DNA of 64,000 nucleotides from Anniella stebbinsi (Eukaryota > Chordata > Lepidosauria > Squamata > Anniellidae): NCBI GenBank assembly GCA_029215795.1, contig JARDYH010000001.1, positions 200,391,654 to 200,455,653 on the forward strand, given 5' to 3'. Positions 49,508 to 60,830 of this stretch are shown piece by piece. Below the pieces are notes generated by a model. It saw only the letters and a program-made list of their open reading frames with translations. It had not been told where the DNA came from and made no database searches. Position 1 is the stretch's first letter; each line of letters starts with the position of its first letter. The position numbers were made by a program, and so were the translations under genes.

Positions 49508-51670
49508 ATGGTGCAGACAGCGCTATTTAAGCACTGCTCTCGCTGCCGCGCTAAATTAGCCCTCAACGACGGACACTCTTTGTGCCTGGGCTGTTTGGGA
49601 GAAGGGCATATTACAGATTCCTGCCCTCATTGTATGAGCTGTTCGCGCCAGACTCGGAGGAACAGGGCCGACCGCTTGCGCAGTCTACTTTGGAGCAGGG
49701 CTCTCTTGGCAGTTGACCGTCCCATTGTGGGCCGTATGGAGCCGGGCCCTTCATCTTCTGGGGAGCGGGGGCTGCTGCCCGCACAACGCTCACGCCCAGC
49801 AACTCCTGACTTGCCCTCATTTAGGGCCACAGCTCAGGCATCGTTGTCTCCGTCTCCTCCTCCTCCAAAGAGGCAGAAGACAAAAGCGACGAAAAAGTCA
49901 AAAAAACCGTCGACCTCGACGACGGTACCGAAGGCCGGGCCATCATCATCGACGTCCTCGGTATCGAGGAGACCAACGAGTACTCCGGTACCGAAGAAAT
50001 CATCGTCGGCACCGTCCTCGCTACCGTCGGTGCCGAAGCCATCCAAGCCGCCGAAACGACCATCTTCGCTACCGAGGGACCACTCTTCGGGATCGAAGAG
50101 ACACTCCCCATCGGCAACGCAGGCTCGACCACGACACTCCCCCGGCCCGCAGTTTCGGGGCTCTCTGCAGCTTCCACCAACTCCCTTACTAGAGTCGCCG
50201 GTCCGCCTCCCACCGCTACCGTCCCCGGTACCGATGGACACTCCCTCGGGGGATGAGCTGCTGGCTCTCCCTCTTGACTCAGACGTCCTCGTTATTGATG
50301 AGGAGTATTCGGACCCCATCGGTATCGAGGCCTCGATACTGATGCACCAAAGCGAACGGCACCGATCAAGGTCCAGATCTCGCTCTGCATCCCAGGGATG
50401 GGACCACGCTTCAGATCTGTCCTACCGACCCTCTGCGGGACAACATCTGGCGACTCCGACTATGGTGCCTCCACCTGTACCACCTCGCCGCTCCACATCA
50501 CTCCTCCCGGCGTCGGCACGCCGCAAGCATCGCTCCCGACCCTCCTCGGTACCGGAGCGATCCGTCGCGGTGCGATACCAACGTTCGGCACCGTCCACCT
50601 CCATCGATGATTACGCCTCCGACACTTCGTCGGCTCCATCAGTGAATCCATCGATGCCGTCTCCGATAGAAGAGATCGGTACCGAGGAAGGGGCCTCCCC
50701 AACCATGGAACTGGGTGGGTTCAATGAGCAAATGCTGCGCCTGGCCCAATCCCTTGGCATAGACGTCCAACAACCAGAGGAGGAAGAAGGTGACATCTAT
50801 GACGTCATGCGGACGGAACTGACCCCTCAGTTGAAGCTTCCGATGGTCCCGACGTTACTGAAAACCGCCAAACAATCTTGGCCTAACCCTGCTACTTTGG
50901 GCCCCACGTCAAAACGACTAGATGCCCTTTATAAAGTAAAGGAAACTGAAGCACCGTTCCTGGCTACTCATCCAAAGCCAAACTCCATCATTGTGGAAGC
51001 TTCCCAAGGGAAGTCCGGTCGGTCACATGCCGCTCCGGTTGATAAGGAAGGCCGCAAACTCGACTCGTTTGGGAGGCGGATCTACTCCTCAGCGGCCCTG
51101 GTGATGAAGACCGCGAATTACCAGGCCATGATGGCCAGGTATCAACTTTTCTTATGGCAAAAGATCTCAAACCTTACTGATTACCTGCCAGACGACCAAC
51201 GCGAACTTGCACGCGTTTTCCAGGCTGAGGCTACCCGACTGTCAAAACAACAAATGACTACCGCCAGACACCAGATAGACTCAGGATCAAAGGCTATGAT
51301 CGGAGCTGTCGCTCTTCGCCGACATGCGTGGCTACGCTCGGCAACTCTCCCTATGGAAACGAAAAATAAGATAGAGGATTTGCCCTTTGACGGGGAAGGT
51401 TTGTTCAATGTACAGACGGATACTACAATGGACACGATCCATAAGGCCAGCATGACAGCCAAAAAGATGGGGTTCAGCCAGCTGCCAACACAGACCTTCC
51501 GACCCCGTAAGTGGTACAGATCTCTCCCCTACCAGCCGAGGCAGGGCCAGGATCGAGGCCAGCGCTATCAACAACCAGCTACCACATCCTCCTACCATCA
51601 GCGCAAGTCCGCTCCTCGGTATGCACAATCTCGTCCAAAACAACCCCAGGCGCAGAAGCGCCGTCTTTGA
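49508..51670 (+). CDS. DIRS ORF1 (gag-like protein)
   Basis: This 720-residue open frame starts at the first ATG after the left repeat. The N-terminus has a Cys/His cluster (HCSRCRAKL, CLGCLGEGH, CPHCMSC) suggesting a zinc-binding fold. A long Ser/Pro/Arg-rich, probably disordered segment follows (about 60-400), then a more ordered region (about 420-650) with LPDDQRELARVFQAE and a basic tail. The layout fits the DIRS gag-like ORF. The frame is intact and overlaps the RT ORF by 50 bp in another frame. Confidence 0.86.
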   Translation: MVQTALFKHCSRCRAKLALNDGHSLCLGCLGEGHITDSCPHCMSCSRQTRRNRADRLRSLLWSRALLAVDRPIVGRMEPGPSSSGERGLLPAQRSRPATPDLPSFRATAQASLSPSPPPPKRQKTKATKKSKKPSTSTTVPKAGPSSSTSSVSRRPTSTPVPKKSSSAPSSLPSVPKPSKPPKRPSSLPRDHSSGSKRHSPSATQARPRHSPGPQFRGSLQLPPTPLLESPVRLPPLPSPVPMDTPSGDELLALPLDSDVLVIDEEYSDPIGIEASILMHQSERHRSRSRSRSASQGWDHASDLSYRPSAGQHLATPTMVPPPVPPRRSTSLLPASARRKHRSRPSSVPERSVAVRYQRSAPSTSIDDYASDTSSAPSVNPSMPSPIEEIGTEEGASPTMELGGFNEQMLRLAQSLGIDVQQPEEEEGDIYDVMRTELTPQLKLPMVPTLLKTAKQSWPNPATLGPTSKRLDALYKVKETEAPFLATHPKPNSIIVEASQGKSGRSHAAPVDKEGRKLDSFGRRIYSSAALVMKTANYQAMMARYQLFLWQKISNLTDYLPDDQRELARVFQAEATRLSKQQMTTARHQIDSGSKAMIGAVALRRHAWLRSATLPMETKNKIEDLPFDGEGLFNVQTDTTMDTIHKASMTAKKMGFSQLPTQTFRPRKWYRSLPYQPRQGQDRGQRYQQPATTSSYHQRKSAPRYAQSRPKQPQAQKRRL

Positions 51671-53585
51671 CTTCTCCCCACAACGCCCCATTCGGTCATA
51701 CAACAGGCTTCAGCCCTTTTATCACACCTGGGCATCCATCACTACCGACCGGTGGGTCCTTCGGATCATCCAGCACGGCTACTCAATAGAGTTCGAAGCC
51801 CTCCCTCCTTTAGGCACTGTAAAAATCACGCCTCCATCGGAAACCCTCCTTCAGGAAACACAGACTCTGTTAAGCAAGGGAGCGATCGTAGCCATCCCAA
51901 CAGCCCAATCAAACAGCGGGTTTTACTCCCGTTATTTCACAGTGCACAAAAAGGACGGAGGACTTCGTCCTATTATGGATCTCCGGGCTCTGAACAAATT
52001 TGTCAAGCCCCAGAAATTTCACATGATCACGCTTTCTACGATCCTGCCACTCCTAAGACGAGGCAGTTGGTTTACGTTGATCGACCTCAAGGATGCTTAC
52101 TTTCACATAGCCATCCTCGCCAAACACCGCAAATACCTCCGCTTCGCCATAGGATCTCAAATCTACCAATTCACAGTCCTTCCATTCGGCTTAAAGACAG
52201 CCCCAAGGGTCTTTACCAAATGCATGGCAGCGGTTTGCGCCCATCTCCGGTCCATCAATATCGAAGTATACCCTTACCTGGACGACTGGCTAGTCGTTTC
52301 GCCCTCTCGTCATCAGGCAACCACCGACGTCCGCACGGTGGAGTCCCTCCTCTCGTCTCTGGGCCTGCAAATAAATTACGACAAATCAGTTTTTCAGCCA
52401 GCCACAACGCTTCAATTTATCGGGGTTCGCCTGGACTCTTCTGCCGCAAGAGCCTCTCTCCCCCCAGACAGGTTGGATGTTCTACAACACTTGGCAACCA
52501 GACTGAGTGCCCGTCCACGAGCAACGGCTCTCGTCATCTTACGCCTTCTAGGACTCATGGCGGCGGCGGTGTTCGTGGTCAGATGGGCGCGATTGAGAAT
52601 GCGCCCCCTCCAACAGCTCCTATTAAGTCGATATACACCACTAAAGGATCCACGCAGACTGGTACTTACCATCCCGCACCATGTGCAACGCTCGCTCCTG
52701 TGGTGGTCAAATCCATCGAACCTGTCGCACGGAATGCCCTTTGTCGATCCCGGTCCCTCCAGAGTCGTCACGACCGACGCATCACTGCAAGGCTGGGGGG
52801 CACACTTAGAAGACCTGTTCATACAGGGAAGATGGTCACCTTCAGAGAGTTCCCTACACATAAACAAACTGGAGCTTCTCGCAGTCAAGAAAGCCCTGCA
52901 GGCTTTCCTCCCTCAACTAAGAGGACACCACGTGAGGGTGCTCTCGGACAACACATCAGTAGTGTGGTACATCAACAAAGAAGGGGGCACCCGCTCCCCG
53001 CGCCTGCTTCATCTTACCACAGACATTTTACTCTGGGCAATCACACAGAATATGCGGCTGTCAGCCCTGCATATAGCAGGGACCGCCAATGTCAAAGCGG
53101 CCGAACTGAGCCGCTCTTTCAGAGAAACCCACGAGTGGGAACTAGCTCCCTGGGTGCTGGATCGCCTCTTTGCCCGCTGGGGCACACCTCAGATCGATCT
53201 GTTTGCAACCCCAACCAACAGAGTTTGCCAACAGTACTGCTCCAGGGCAGGGATAGGACAAGGGTCCCTCGGGGATGCCTTCCTATTGGATTGGTCGCAG
53301 CACCTCCTGTACATGTTTCCTCCGTTCCCCCTGATAGCAAAAACTATCACACGAGTACGCCGCCATCAGGCCGACGCTATTCTGATCGCACCATGGTGGC
53401 CACGACAAGCGTGGTTCACGCCTCTACGCAGACTAGCTGCCCATCGAGTGTGGCGTCTCCCAACCGCTCCGGACCTTCTGTCCAGGGACAACGGCAGGAT
53501 ACTACACCCGGATCTCCGCACCCTGCATCTCACGGCTTGGAGACTCCTGCCCTGTGGCAAGGACTTGCCCTACCTCAGGGCGTAA
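51621..53585 (+). CDS. DIRS ORF2 (reverse transcriptase, RNase H, methyltransferase-like domain)
   Basis: This 654-residue frame carries a DIRS/Ty3-like reverse transcriptase: KKDGGLRPIMDLRALN, TLIDLKDAYFHI, FTVLPFGLKTAPRVF, and YLDD with Asp221 and Asp222. RNase H follows (VTTDASLQGWG with Asp386, LELLAVKKAL, LSDNTSVVWYINKEGG). The C-terminal third (DLFATPTNR, YMFPPFPLIAKTI, APWWPRQAWF) matches the DIRS segment related to DNA N6-adenine methyltransferases. All catalytic residues I can check are present. A second long open frame runs beneath almost the whole gene. Confidence 0.93.
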   Translation: MHNLVQNNPRRRSAVFDFSPQRPIRSYNRLQPFYHTWASITTDRWVLRIIQHGYSIEFEALPPLGTVKITPPSETLLQETQTLLSKGAIVAIPTAQSNSGFYSRYFTVHKKDGGLRPIMDLRALNKFVKPQKFHMITLSTILPLLRRGSWFTLIDLKDAYFHIAILAKHRKYLRFAIGSQIYQFTVLPFGLKTAPRVFTKCMAAVCAHLRSINIEVYPYLDDWLVVSPSRHQATTDVRTVESLLSSLGLQINYDKSVFQPATTLQFIGVRLDSSAARASLPPDRLDVLQHLATRLSARPRATALVILRLLGLMAAAVFVVRWARLRMRPLQQLLLSRYTPLKDPRRLVLTIPHHVQRSLLWWSNPSNLSHGMPFVDPGPSRVVTTDASLQGWGAHLEDLFIQGRWSPSESSLHINKLELLAVKKALQAFLPQLRGHHVRVLSDNTSVVWYINKEGGTRSPRLLHLTTDILLWAITQNMRLSALHIAGTANVKAAELSRSFRETHEWELAPWVLDRLFARWGTPQIDLFATPTNRVCQQYCSRAGIGQGSLGDAFLLDWSQHLLYMFPPFPLIAKTITRVRRHQADAILIAPWWPRQAWFTPLRRLAAHRVWRLPTAPDLLSRDNGRILHPDLRTLHLTAWRLLPCGKDLPYLRA

Positions 53586-54587
53586 GGACCATTTTGGACG
53601 CGTCTAGAAAACCGTCTACCTGGACTTCCTACTTGACTAAATGGAAGCGTTTTCAAGTTTTTGCCTCAGCCAACAAATTTGATGGCTCGGCGGCCACTAT
53701 CACTAATATTATTACTTTCCTGCATTCTCTACATACAGCGGGCCTAAAGTTATCCTCTATCCTTGTTTATCTAGCGGCTATCGCAGTCCACCATCCTCTA
53801 ATTGATGGGTTCTTGGCATTCACTCACCCTCTTGCCAAGGCTTTTCTTAGAGGCCTACATAACCTCTCCCCGCCTACTCGCCCACTGATTCCACAGTGGA
53901 GCCTTTCGCTGGTGCTGAGCGCATTGTCCACTAAGCTGTTTGAACCCTTGGCTACAACCACCATTCGGTTGTTGACGCTCAAGACTGTTTTCCTTGTTGC
54001 CATTACGTCCGCAAGACGAGCATCAGAACTTGCTGCACTACTTATCGACCCGCCATACACGCAATTTTTCCGCGACAAGGTCGTCCTCCGGACTCCTCCT
54101 TCCTTCCTTCCTTCCCAAAGTTGCCTCTAGTTTTCATATAAACCAGGACATTGTGCTACCTACCTTCTTCAAAGCATCGCCCGATCCGTTGTGTTCCACG
54201 TTACATGCTTTAGATGTTAGAAGGGCATTAGCCTTCTATAAGTCTCGTTCAGAAGAGTTTTGCAAATCTCGCCAACTCTTCATCTGTTTTGGCGGAAAGA
54301 ATAAGGGCTTCTCGGTGTCCTCGCAGCGCCTTTCCAAATGGATTGTCGACACCATCACTTTGTCGTACCAGCTTCTTCGCAAGGAAGTACCCCCTGCATT
54401 AAATGCACACTCCACCAGGGGTCAGGCCACCTCCACAGCGCTCCTTCATGGCACAACTATTCCAGACTTGTGCAAAGCGGCCACCTGGGCGAACGCCTCC
54501 ACCTTTGTGAAGCACTACCGTTTGGACGTTAGAGCACGCCAGGACGCCTCGTTTGGCAGAGCGGTCCTGTCATCAATATGTCAATAA
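53581..54587 (+). pseudogene. DIRS tyrosine recombinase ORF, frameshifted
   Basis: The recombinase starts in the frame that is open from 51752. Recognisable protein begins near LDASRKPSTWTSYLTKWKRF and continues through ITSARRASELAALL with the first catalytic Arg. At 54100-54115 four TTCC units shift the frame, giving a TAG at 54128-54130. The rest continues in the next frame to 54587, with HSTRGQ (HxxR) and FVKHYRLD (the likely catalytic Tyr). One extra 4-bp unit explains the break. The protein would integrate circular DIRS DNA by site-specific recombination. The N-terminal boundary is uncertain because no ATG lies nearby. Confidence 0.88.
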
Positions 54588-54632
54588 CCATACAGCGTGC
54601 CTTCCCACCTCCGGTAAGTTGGCTTATTATTC

Positions 54633-54727
54633 GCCCATATGTGTGATGCACAGAGACCACGAAGAAGAAATGCAGGTTGCTTACCTGTAACTGTAGTTCT
54701 TCGAGTGGTCATCTGTGCAGTCACACA
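54633..54727 (-). repeat. DIRS internal complementary region
   Basis: Bases 54633-54669 complement the left end 49175-49211, and 54670-54727 complement the right end 54972-55029. Joined, they spell the junction of the two ends, the template thought to restore the termini and form the circular DIRS intermediate. It lies just after the recombinase reading frame. Confidence 0.92.
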
Positions 54728-54850
54728 ACCCACCCGCCGTCCCCTCTTGGCATCGCTGTTCTGATTGTCAAGCTGACTCCGGCATGCTCGCATAGCTTAA
54801 ATATAATATAAAATCGCATTGCCTTAGTCGCGAGGCCTAGCGGTCTCAGA

Positions 54851-55029
54851 GAACTGAGGTAGGCGGGACCCTGAGCATGCGCGGTAGGACGGTGGGGGGA
54901 GGGGTTCCCGCCTAAAATCCTAGCTACATAGAAGTTTCCCGAAGCGAGCTCGGCGCCGGCGCGAGCCCATATGTGTGACTGCACAGATGACCACTCGAAG
55001 AACTACAGTTACAGGTAAGCAACCTGCAT
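54851..55029 (-). repeat. DIRS right inverted terminal repeat
   Basis: This copy is the complement of the left repeat, with an extra outer extension of about 27 bp ending in caacctgcat. The extension is copied, inverted, in the internal complementary region. Confidence 0.9.
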
Positions 55030-56551
55030 ATCTTGATGATGACTGCACTATATACACTAGCCCCTATTTCTTTTATGTGTTTTGGATTGCAGCATGAGAG
55101 GGTCAATTTGTCTGCCAGCAAATCCACTACATAAATACAGATATTTTAGACAGAGGAGTTCTCTCAGGTGTGCCTCTCCCACCCCCAAATATATGGGAAG
55201 AAGGCATTTGGAGATGGGGGAAGTATTTTCTTCCTAGCCAACATTGTACAAGCTCACAGGCTAAAGAGATCACCGGCTGTTGGGGCTACAGAGTACCTGC
55301 TGAAGTATTGCCTCGCTGGAGCGAGCTGGCAGTGGAGGGCGCTCCTGACGGGTAGTGGAAAGCACGCAATTCACCTGGCTGATGAGAGGGATGGCCCTGA
55401 TCCAGGCGGAAGGCTTCTTGTGGGTGAAGGTTGTAATTTTCGGTTTTTTAATTATTATTTTTTAATTTTAATGGTCCCTCCAGGAGGCATTGTGGGGGTT
55501 TGGTGGATGTTTATTTTTGCGGCCTATCCTGTAATCTCCCATCCATACAGGTGGGGGGAGCAAGGTGAGATGCGGGAAGTGAAGTCCTTTTTTTCCCTCC
55601 CTCCTCTCAACTGCATCTTCTCTCCCACCAGCAATGTCCTATTAAGAACCAAAAGTCAGTCGTAAAGGCAACATGCTATCTACACAATTGCATTTTGGGC
55701 TTCATGGAATAGTTGACTGCAGTCAAATAATAAGCATTAGGTAAAAGTAGGCACCTGCCTAGCATAGGATTTATAAAGGGGGCACAGATGGCTATTGTTT
55801 CTCTTGTCTGTTGTTAGCCTTTCTCCTGCCATCTAAACAGCAACAATAACAACAACAACAACAACAACAATAATATATTATGACTGTAATGGTCTGGGAA
55901 GGGTGAATAACTTTTCCTATTGGCCTGAAAGAGAGCATCTTGACCTCCGATTAGATGGTATATGTACAGCTCTAGAAGGAATAGCTGAATCCTTACTTTT
56001 ATGGAAATTTGAGTTCAGTAAAAGCTGACCCCTTAGGGGAGACTGATTCTTGTTTTGACCAATCATCAGTAGCTTACATTTCTGATGTCAGTGGTCTGGC
56101 TAGCAAATCAGAAAATTACTCAGTGTCTTGACCCAGTTTCTTAATGGCTGGACCCACTTTTGTAACGATGCTAACTTACAATTCAAAAGACCCCACGGGT
56201 TGGGACTAGTTAGCCCACTTTTTTAAAAAAATGAGCTAAAATTTTTGGATGCATATTAGACAAGAAAGATGAGATGAACCTGTTCAGGTGTTCTACAGCT
56301 GAATAGGGCAAATGGATGAGGATAATCTAGCCTTGCCCCCTCCTTGCGTGTTTCTGTCACTCAGTAGTTGTGGAGGTCCTCATTCTGAACAGGAGAGTTT
56401 CCTATAACCATGGAGGCTGTCCACGCGATTAAGAACCCTGGAAAATCAGCATTCTGGCTTTCACATAGTAAGCCCATTGAAATCAGTGTGCCCTGTGGTC
56501 AATTACCCGGAAGTAAGCCCATTGAAATCAATGATACTCCCAAGGAAATGT

Positions 56552-56768
56552 GCATAGATGGTCCTGCTAGACACTGAGCTGTGAACCAGGAAGTCCTCAG
56601 TTTGAATCTTTCCTCTTTCATGGACTCAGGATGTGGTTTAACAGTCTCTCAGCCTCAGTCCCCTTATCTACAGTGTGGGGTTAATAATGGTGACTTACCT
56701 TACAAGCAAGTTGTAAAGGGTTACTGAGGTAGATGTGAAATGCTTTGAACAATCTAAAATGCTAAAGA
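56552..56768 (+). mobile_element. MIR-like SINE, decayed
   Basis: cctcagtccccttatctac, gtggggttaataatggtgac and gaggtagatgtgaaatgctt match the MIR core and tail. The tRNA head is eroded. Confidence 0.68.
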
Positions 56769-57785
56769 GATCGTGGTCCGGTTCAGACATCACAACGATC
56801 CGGAGTTTAAAAGGGAGAGATTTCTTGTTTTACCTTCTCATGCTGTAAGGCTGGTGTTATATAAATTAGCAAATTTGTTTGCGCTAGATTATTTCTTTGG
56901 TTGGAGAGGGCCAAACAATGAATGAATTGAGTATTCTGATGAGTTTATGCAACATGGGAGTAGTGATCCAAATTGCGCTTTGCTGCATAATATACTGGGC
57001 AGTAAGCGATTGTTAAGAGGGGCAAAAGAAAACCCTCTTAAATCTCAGCCTTGATTTGTCCAAAAGTTCTCTTTTGTCTAGTTGCCCCATGGATGTATTG
57101 TCTAGGCTTAAGTTGCTCTTGAGAACAGTGGAAATTCAATTATGCGCAATCCAGAACTTTCCAGATCACGTTTGAGCAACCACAGTTCTTTGTAGTAACA
57201 AAGATAAGAAACCATCTTTATCCGTTCTACCTTCCACGTCCCTTATGATTGTTATCTTAGTACCACCCAGGTCCGTCTCGCGTGTCTTACGTGTTCATCT
57301 CCCAACACTCATTAGCATAAGTTTTTTGTGCCTTAAAGGCTTGAATGGAATGCCTTAGCTCAGCACCCCATTGCCTTAGTGTGCAGCGCTGCCCATTAAA
57401 GCAGGGTGAAGAAAAGGGCTAATTGAAAAACTTGGGGCACAGCCCTTTTCCCACAGCAGCAATAGAATATTTGGCATTGACAAGTGACAGGAGGGAAACA
57501 CAGCCAGGTTGTGAGATGTATTACTGAGTTACTGTCCCAAATAAAATAAATGCTCTATTTTGTTTCTTTTTCTATTGAGTTTTTTTTAATATACTGCCAC
57601 TTAGCAACAAAAGGAATAGGGATTTTCTTCAGATGCTGCCCTGATTCTTTCATCTCCAGCCTGCAGTAGCTTTAAAAAAGTGTTTTTTTAAAATGTATTA
57701 TAAACTGCCTTGGAAGAATTTGTATTCTGAAAGGCAGGATATAAAAAAAACTGCAATTAATCAATAAATAATGCCATGGTTTTGT

Positions 57786-57968
57786 GAAGAGGTGGTGTAG
57801 ACCTGGCATACAGTAGTGGCTAAGTGTCCTGGGTTCAGATCTCAACTCAACCGTGGAGGCATTAGGTAAACCCACCCACCACTGATTTTTGAGGTGGGGA
57901 TAACAACGTCGAACTACCTCACAAAGTTTTGTTGGGATGAGTGAGAAAATGTAAGTGAAATGCTTGTG
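57786..57968 (+). mobile_element. MIR-like SINE
   Basis: cagtagtggctaagtgtcc, gggttcagatctcaactc, tgaggtggggataacaac and ctacctcacaaagttttg follow MIR from tRNA head to tail. Confidence 0.75.
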
Positions 57969-58044
57969 GAGGGATGGCAGAATGTTTCAGGTAATGGTGG
58001 AAAGGCAAGAAGTGGCAAAGAAAGGATATGTCACGTTCCGTATC

Positions 58045-58130
58045 CTTCCCCAACTTGTTGCCCTCGAGATGTGCTGGACTGCATCAACCCCATTAGTCCC
58101 CCACACTTGGAGGGTGCTAGGTTGGGGAAG
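58045..58130. mobile_element. hAT-like MITE fragment
   Basis: cttccccaacttgttgccctc pairs with gagggtgctaggttggggaag in a compact hairpin typical of the family. Confidence 0.6.
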
Positions 58131-58740
58131 GTTGCCCTCAGTCGCAAGCCACAGCTCCACACCTGGTGAGCTAAAAGTGCTGCATCGGTTGTCACCTCCA
58201 GTGATAGCTGTGCAGTTGTTGCAGAAGCTCCCAAAATTGCTGCAGAGGAGCAATTTTTTAAAAAAAATCTGGGATGATGCCTGAAAAAGGAATGGGGTGG
58301 GGAAGGTACATGGACTTGAGAGAAGTTCTGTATTGACAATGGCATTGAATATAGAGGAAAAGACTCCTAGGGAAGCAGCTGGCTGTTCTGAGAGCTTCCA
58401 TTTTTGGATCACGTCCACCAGAGGGCAGCAATTACGTTGCTGCCATGCAAATCCGCCCGTAAAATGATGGCTTCTTTAGCTTTTGCTTTACCGTTCGTTG
58501 TTTTGCCATCCAGTGGCTAACTGGGGGACTGCACAACCGGGAACATTTTCAAACTTCTCTGATAAAAGGTTATGGTTGATTTACTACTATTACTTAGCTT
58601 TCCATCTTTGTGTAATGTGATGACCTCCATTTATTAAAAAGGAAGAAGTGTGCGTATGTACGCGCGCCTGCAGTCGGTCATTAGCACCAGTTTGTTTTTA
58701 TCCCGAAGAGCCAAGTTTGGGCTGCTAGAATCTTGCACCT

Positions 58741-58880
58741 GAGATTGCTAGGCGCGCAGTGGCTAAGAGTGTGAATCAGGGCCAGGAAATTCTGGTTCAA
58801 ATCTCACCTCTGTCATTAGCTGGCCTAACATAAGCCAAACCTCAGCTGGCTACAGCATTCTGAAATGTTTCCTGTAGTTT
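58741..58880 (+). mobile_element. MIR-like SINE, head only
   Basis: cgcagtggctaagagtgtga and tggttcaaatctcacctctg are the A/B-box head of a MIR-like SINE. The tail is not recognisable. Confidence 0.6.
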
Positions 58881-59239
58881 TATGTTATTTTCATTGAGTG
58901 TTGTGTAGGCATTCTGAAAAATTGTATATGGAGGGTGTGATATAAATGTTTTAATATACAGAAAGAGACTTGCCTCTGGCCTATTTCCCCCTGATTCTCC
59001 CTTTCTAGTGCAGTCCTCTGACCCGCAATGAGGAGCAGGTGGTAGAAAATTCCCCACTTGTGTGAGCATCCTTGCCCTTGCGCTGTAGTGAATACAGCCT
59101 GCTGTTTTTCACAATGGTAAAACTATGTTCTCACACCGGCTGGTGGATTGGGCCACTACAAAAATTGCTTGGGTAATAACCACTGTGGCACAAGCAGATG
59201 TCCACTTGCGTAAGGGGACTTCCCTTTCTTCTCCTCCCA

Positions 59240-59400
59240 TGTGAACCCCTCCCCCCCCAATCTGCTTGGGAGGGTCCCCCAATCCTCCAGAACAGATCTG
59301 GGAGATGCGGAGGGCTGCAGGAGGAGAAGGAACCCATTCCATCAGCAGTGTCTGTGCTGCTGGTGGACAGGCACAATTGGATATACAAACTTTCAATTCC
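59240..59400. repeat. Repeat shared with 15440-15645
   Basis: cttgggagggtcccccaatc, agaacagatctgggagatgc and ggcacaattggata match the other copy in order. Class unknown; a MITE is likely. Confidence 0.52.
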
Positions 59401-60316
59401 AAATGGTAAGTGGCTGATTTGGCCAAAGGTAAAGCTGGAGACTGTAAATGAGAGGTCCCAGTCTTACTGGTTTTTTAAACTTGATTTGCATTTTCATTTG
59501 AACAAGTTCTACATTGTTATGTTCTGTAGTAGTGATACTAGCTTAATTGCAGAGTTGGGTGGGTGTTTTAAACACACACACATACACACTCCACTGTCTC
59601 ACAAAATAGGAATTTCAGATAAAGTTTTAAAAGCATGTTTATAAATATTAGTATTATGTCCTCCATTACAGATTACTGTTTGCCTCATAGTCTTGACTTC
59701 TGCTTCTAGTTAATGCGCTTTTGTTGTTTCTGCAGTTGTAATGGTTAATGTTTAATGTAGCCTAACTGTAGCTTCTTTGATTTTTGCACTCTGGATCTCA
59801 GAAATGGTTCTGGGGCAACAGAAGGCTTGCCCCAGGTCATCCCACTGTTGAGACATGCACTTTCGTGACAGGTTTGGGATGATCCTTTTTGAAATAGTAA
59901 CACATGGAATGCTCAAAGGTGCTGTTACCTTTTAGATCAGTCATTCTGATGGAAAGATTGACAGGGTCAGTATAAACCAAATAGAGGAAGATTGCACATG
60001 AATAGGGAACACAAATATGGTTAGACTCTTGTAGGTCACAGATCCACCATTGATCTCATCTTGGCACTGGGACATGTGGGATGTGTGCCAATTAATTAGG
60101 TTAAGAGTGTGACTGAAAATTGTCAATTGAGCATTTTGACTGGGTCATTGGCACGAGACAACGTGTGTGTCAGTACGGGGTTCAAAGCCAGAATCGGAGG
60201 TCATTCCTTGTCAAAGACATGAGCTGTAAATCATCAGTGGTAGATGGTAACCCCCCCCCAACAATTCAAGAACCAAGAGCTTGCTGAAATGAAAGTTTTC
60301 AGTAAACCACTTACAG

Positions 60317-60390
60317 CACAGTCTGATGCATATCTACTCAGAAGTGAGTCTCACTGCTTTCAATGGAGCTTACTCCAACATAAGTGTGTG
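60317..60390. repeat. Short palindromic interspersed repeat
   Basis: gcacagtctgatgcatatct, agtgagtctcactgctttca and atggagcttactccaacat match the family in the reverse orientation. A short (tg)n run follows. Confidence 0.55.
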
Positions 60391-60432
60391 TGTGTGTGTA
60401 ATGGCAACCTAAATATTAAAAAGACATATGTA

Positions 60433-60830
60433 TGTATATATTTGTTTATTTAGTATCTTGCCTTTCCACCCAAAAATGGCGCTCAAGGCAGCTCACAATA
60501 AAATAAAGATTAAAAACAAAATCTTACATTAAAATATAACATAAAACAAAATAAATTAAAGACACAACTACAAACACAACAATAAAAATGAATAAACCAC
60601 CTAATTGAAAACCCCTCCAGCAACAGACCAGTTGATATGCCAAAGGCCTGCCTGAATAAAGATTTATTTGCCTAACGGTGGAAGGACAACAGAGAGGGAA
60701 CCCACTTAGCCTCCCTCAGCAGGGAGTTCCAGAGCCTTGGAGCATCATCATACGGGGGTAAATCAGGTTTCCTTACCGTCACTTCTCTGCCCCTACTTTT
60801 GACCCTCATTACTTCCTCTTTCTGTCCGGA
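60433..60830 (+). repeat. LINE-derived repeat, non-coding
   Basis: gtatcttgcctttccaccc, ctcaaggcagctcacaataa and agggagttccagagccttgg follow the same order as 45008-45335. No protein-coding frame survives. Confidence 0.6.

Larger units (their letters stand above)
49175..55029 (+). mobile_element. Full-length DIRS tyrosine-recombinase retrotransposon
   Basis: This 5855-bp element shows the classic DIRS architecture: inverted terminal repeats (49175-49325 and 54851-55029), an internal complementary region (54633-54727) whose two halves complement the two outer ends, a gag ORF, an RT-RNase H-methyltransferase-like ORF, and a tyrosine recombinase ORF in a different frame. No target duplication is seen, as expected for recombinase-mediated integration. 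It starts 524 bp after the FTCDNL1 stop, in the same orientation. The only clear defect is a frameshift in the recombinase ORF. Confidence 0.94.

Noticed and set aside
49821..50319. Minus-strand frames under the DIRS gag ORF
   Set aside because: Ser/Gly/Val-rich shadow readings of the Ser/Pro-rich gag region; no independent support.
55168..55665. 165-codon open frame as a possible gene
   Set aside because: No recognisable domain, contains long hydrophobic T-rich repeats, and no splice or promoter context.
57800..57860. Possible tRNA gene
   Set aside because: The A- and B-box-like words belong to a MIR-like SINE head; there is no complete cloverleaf.
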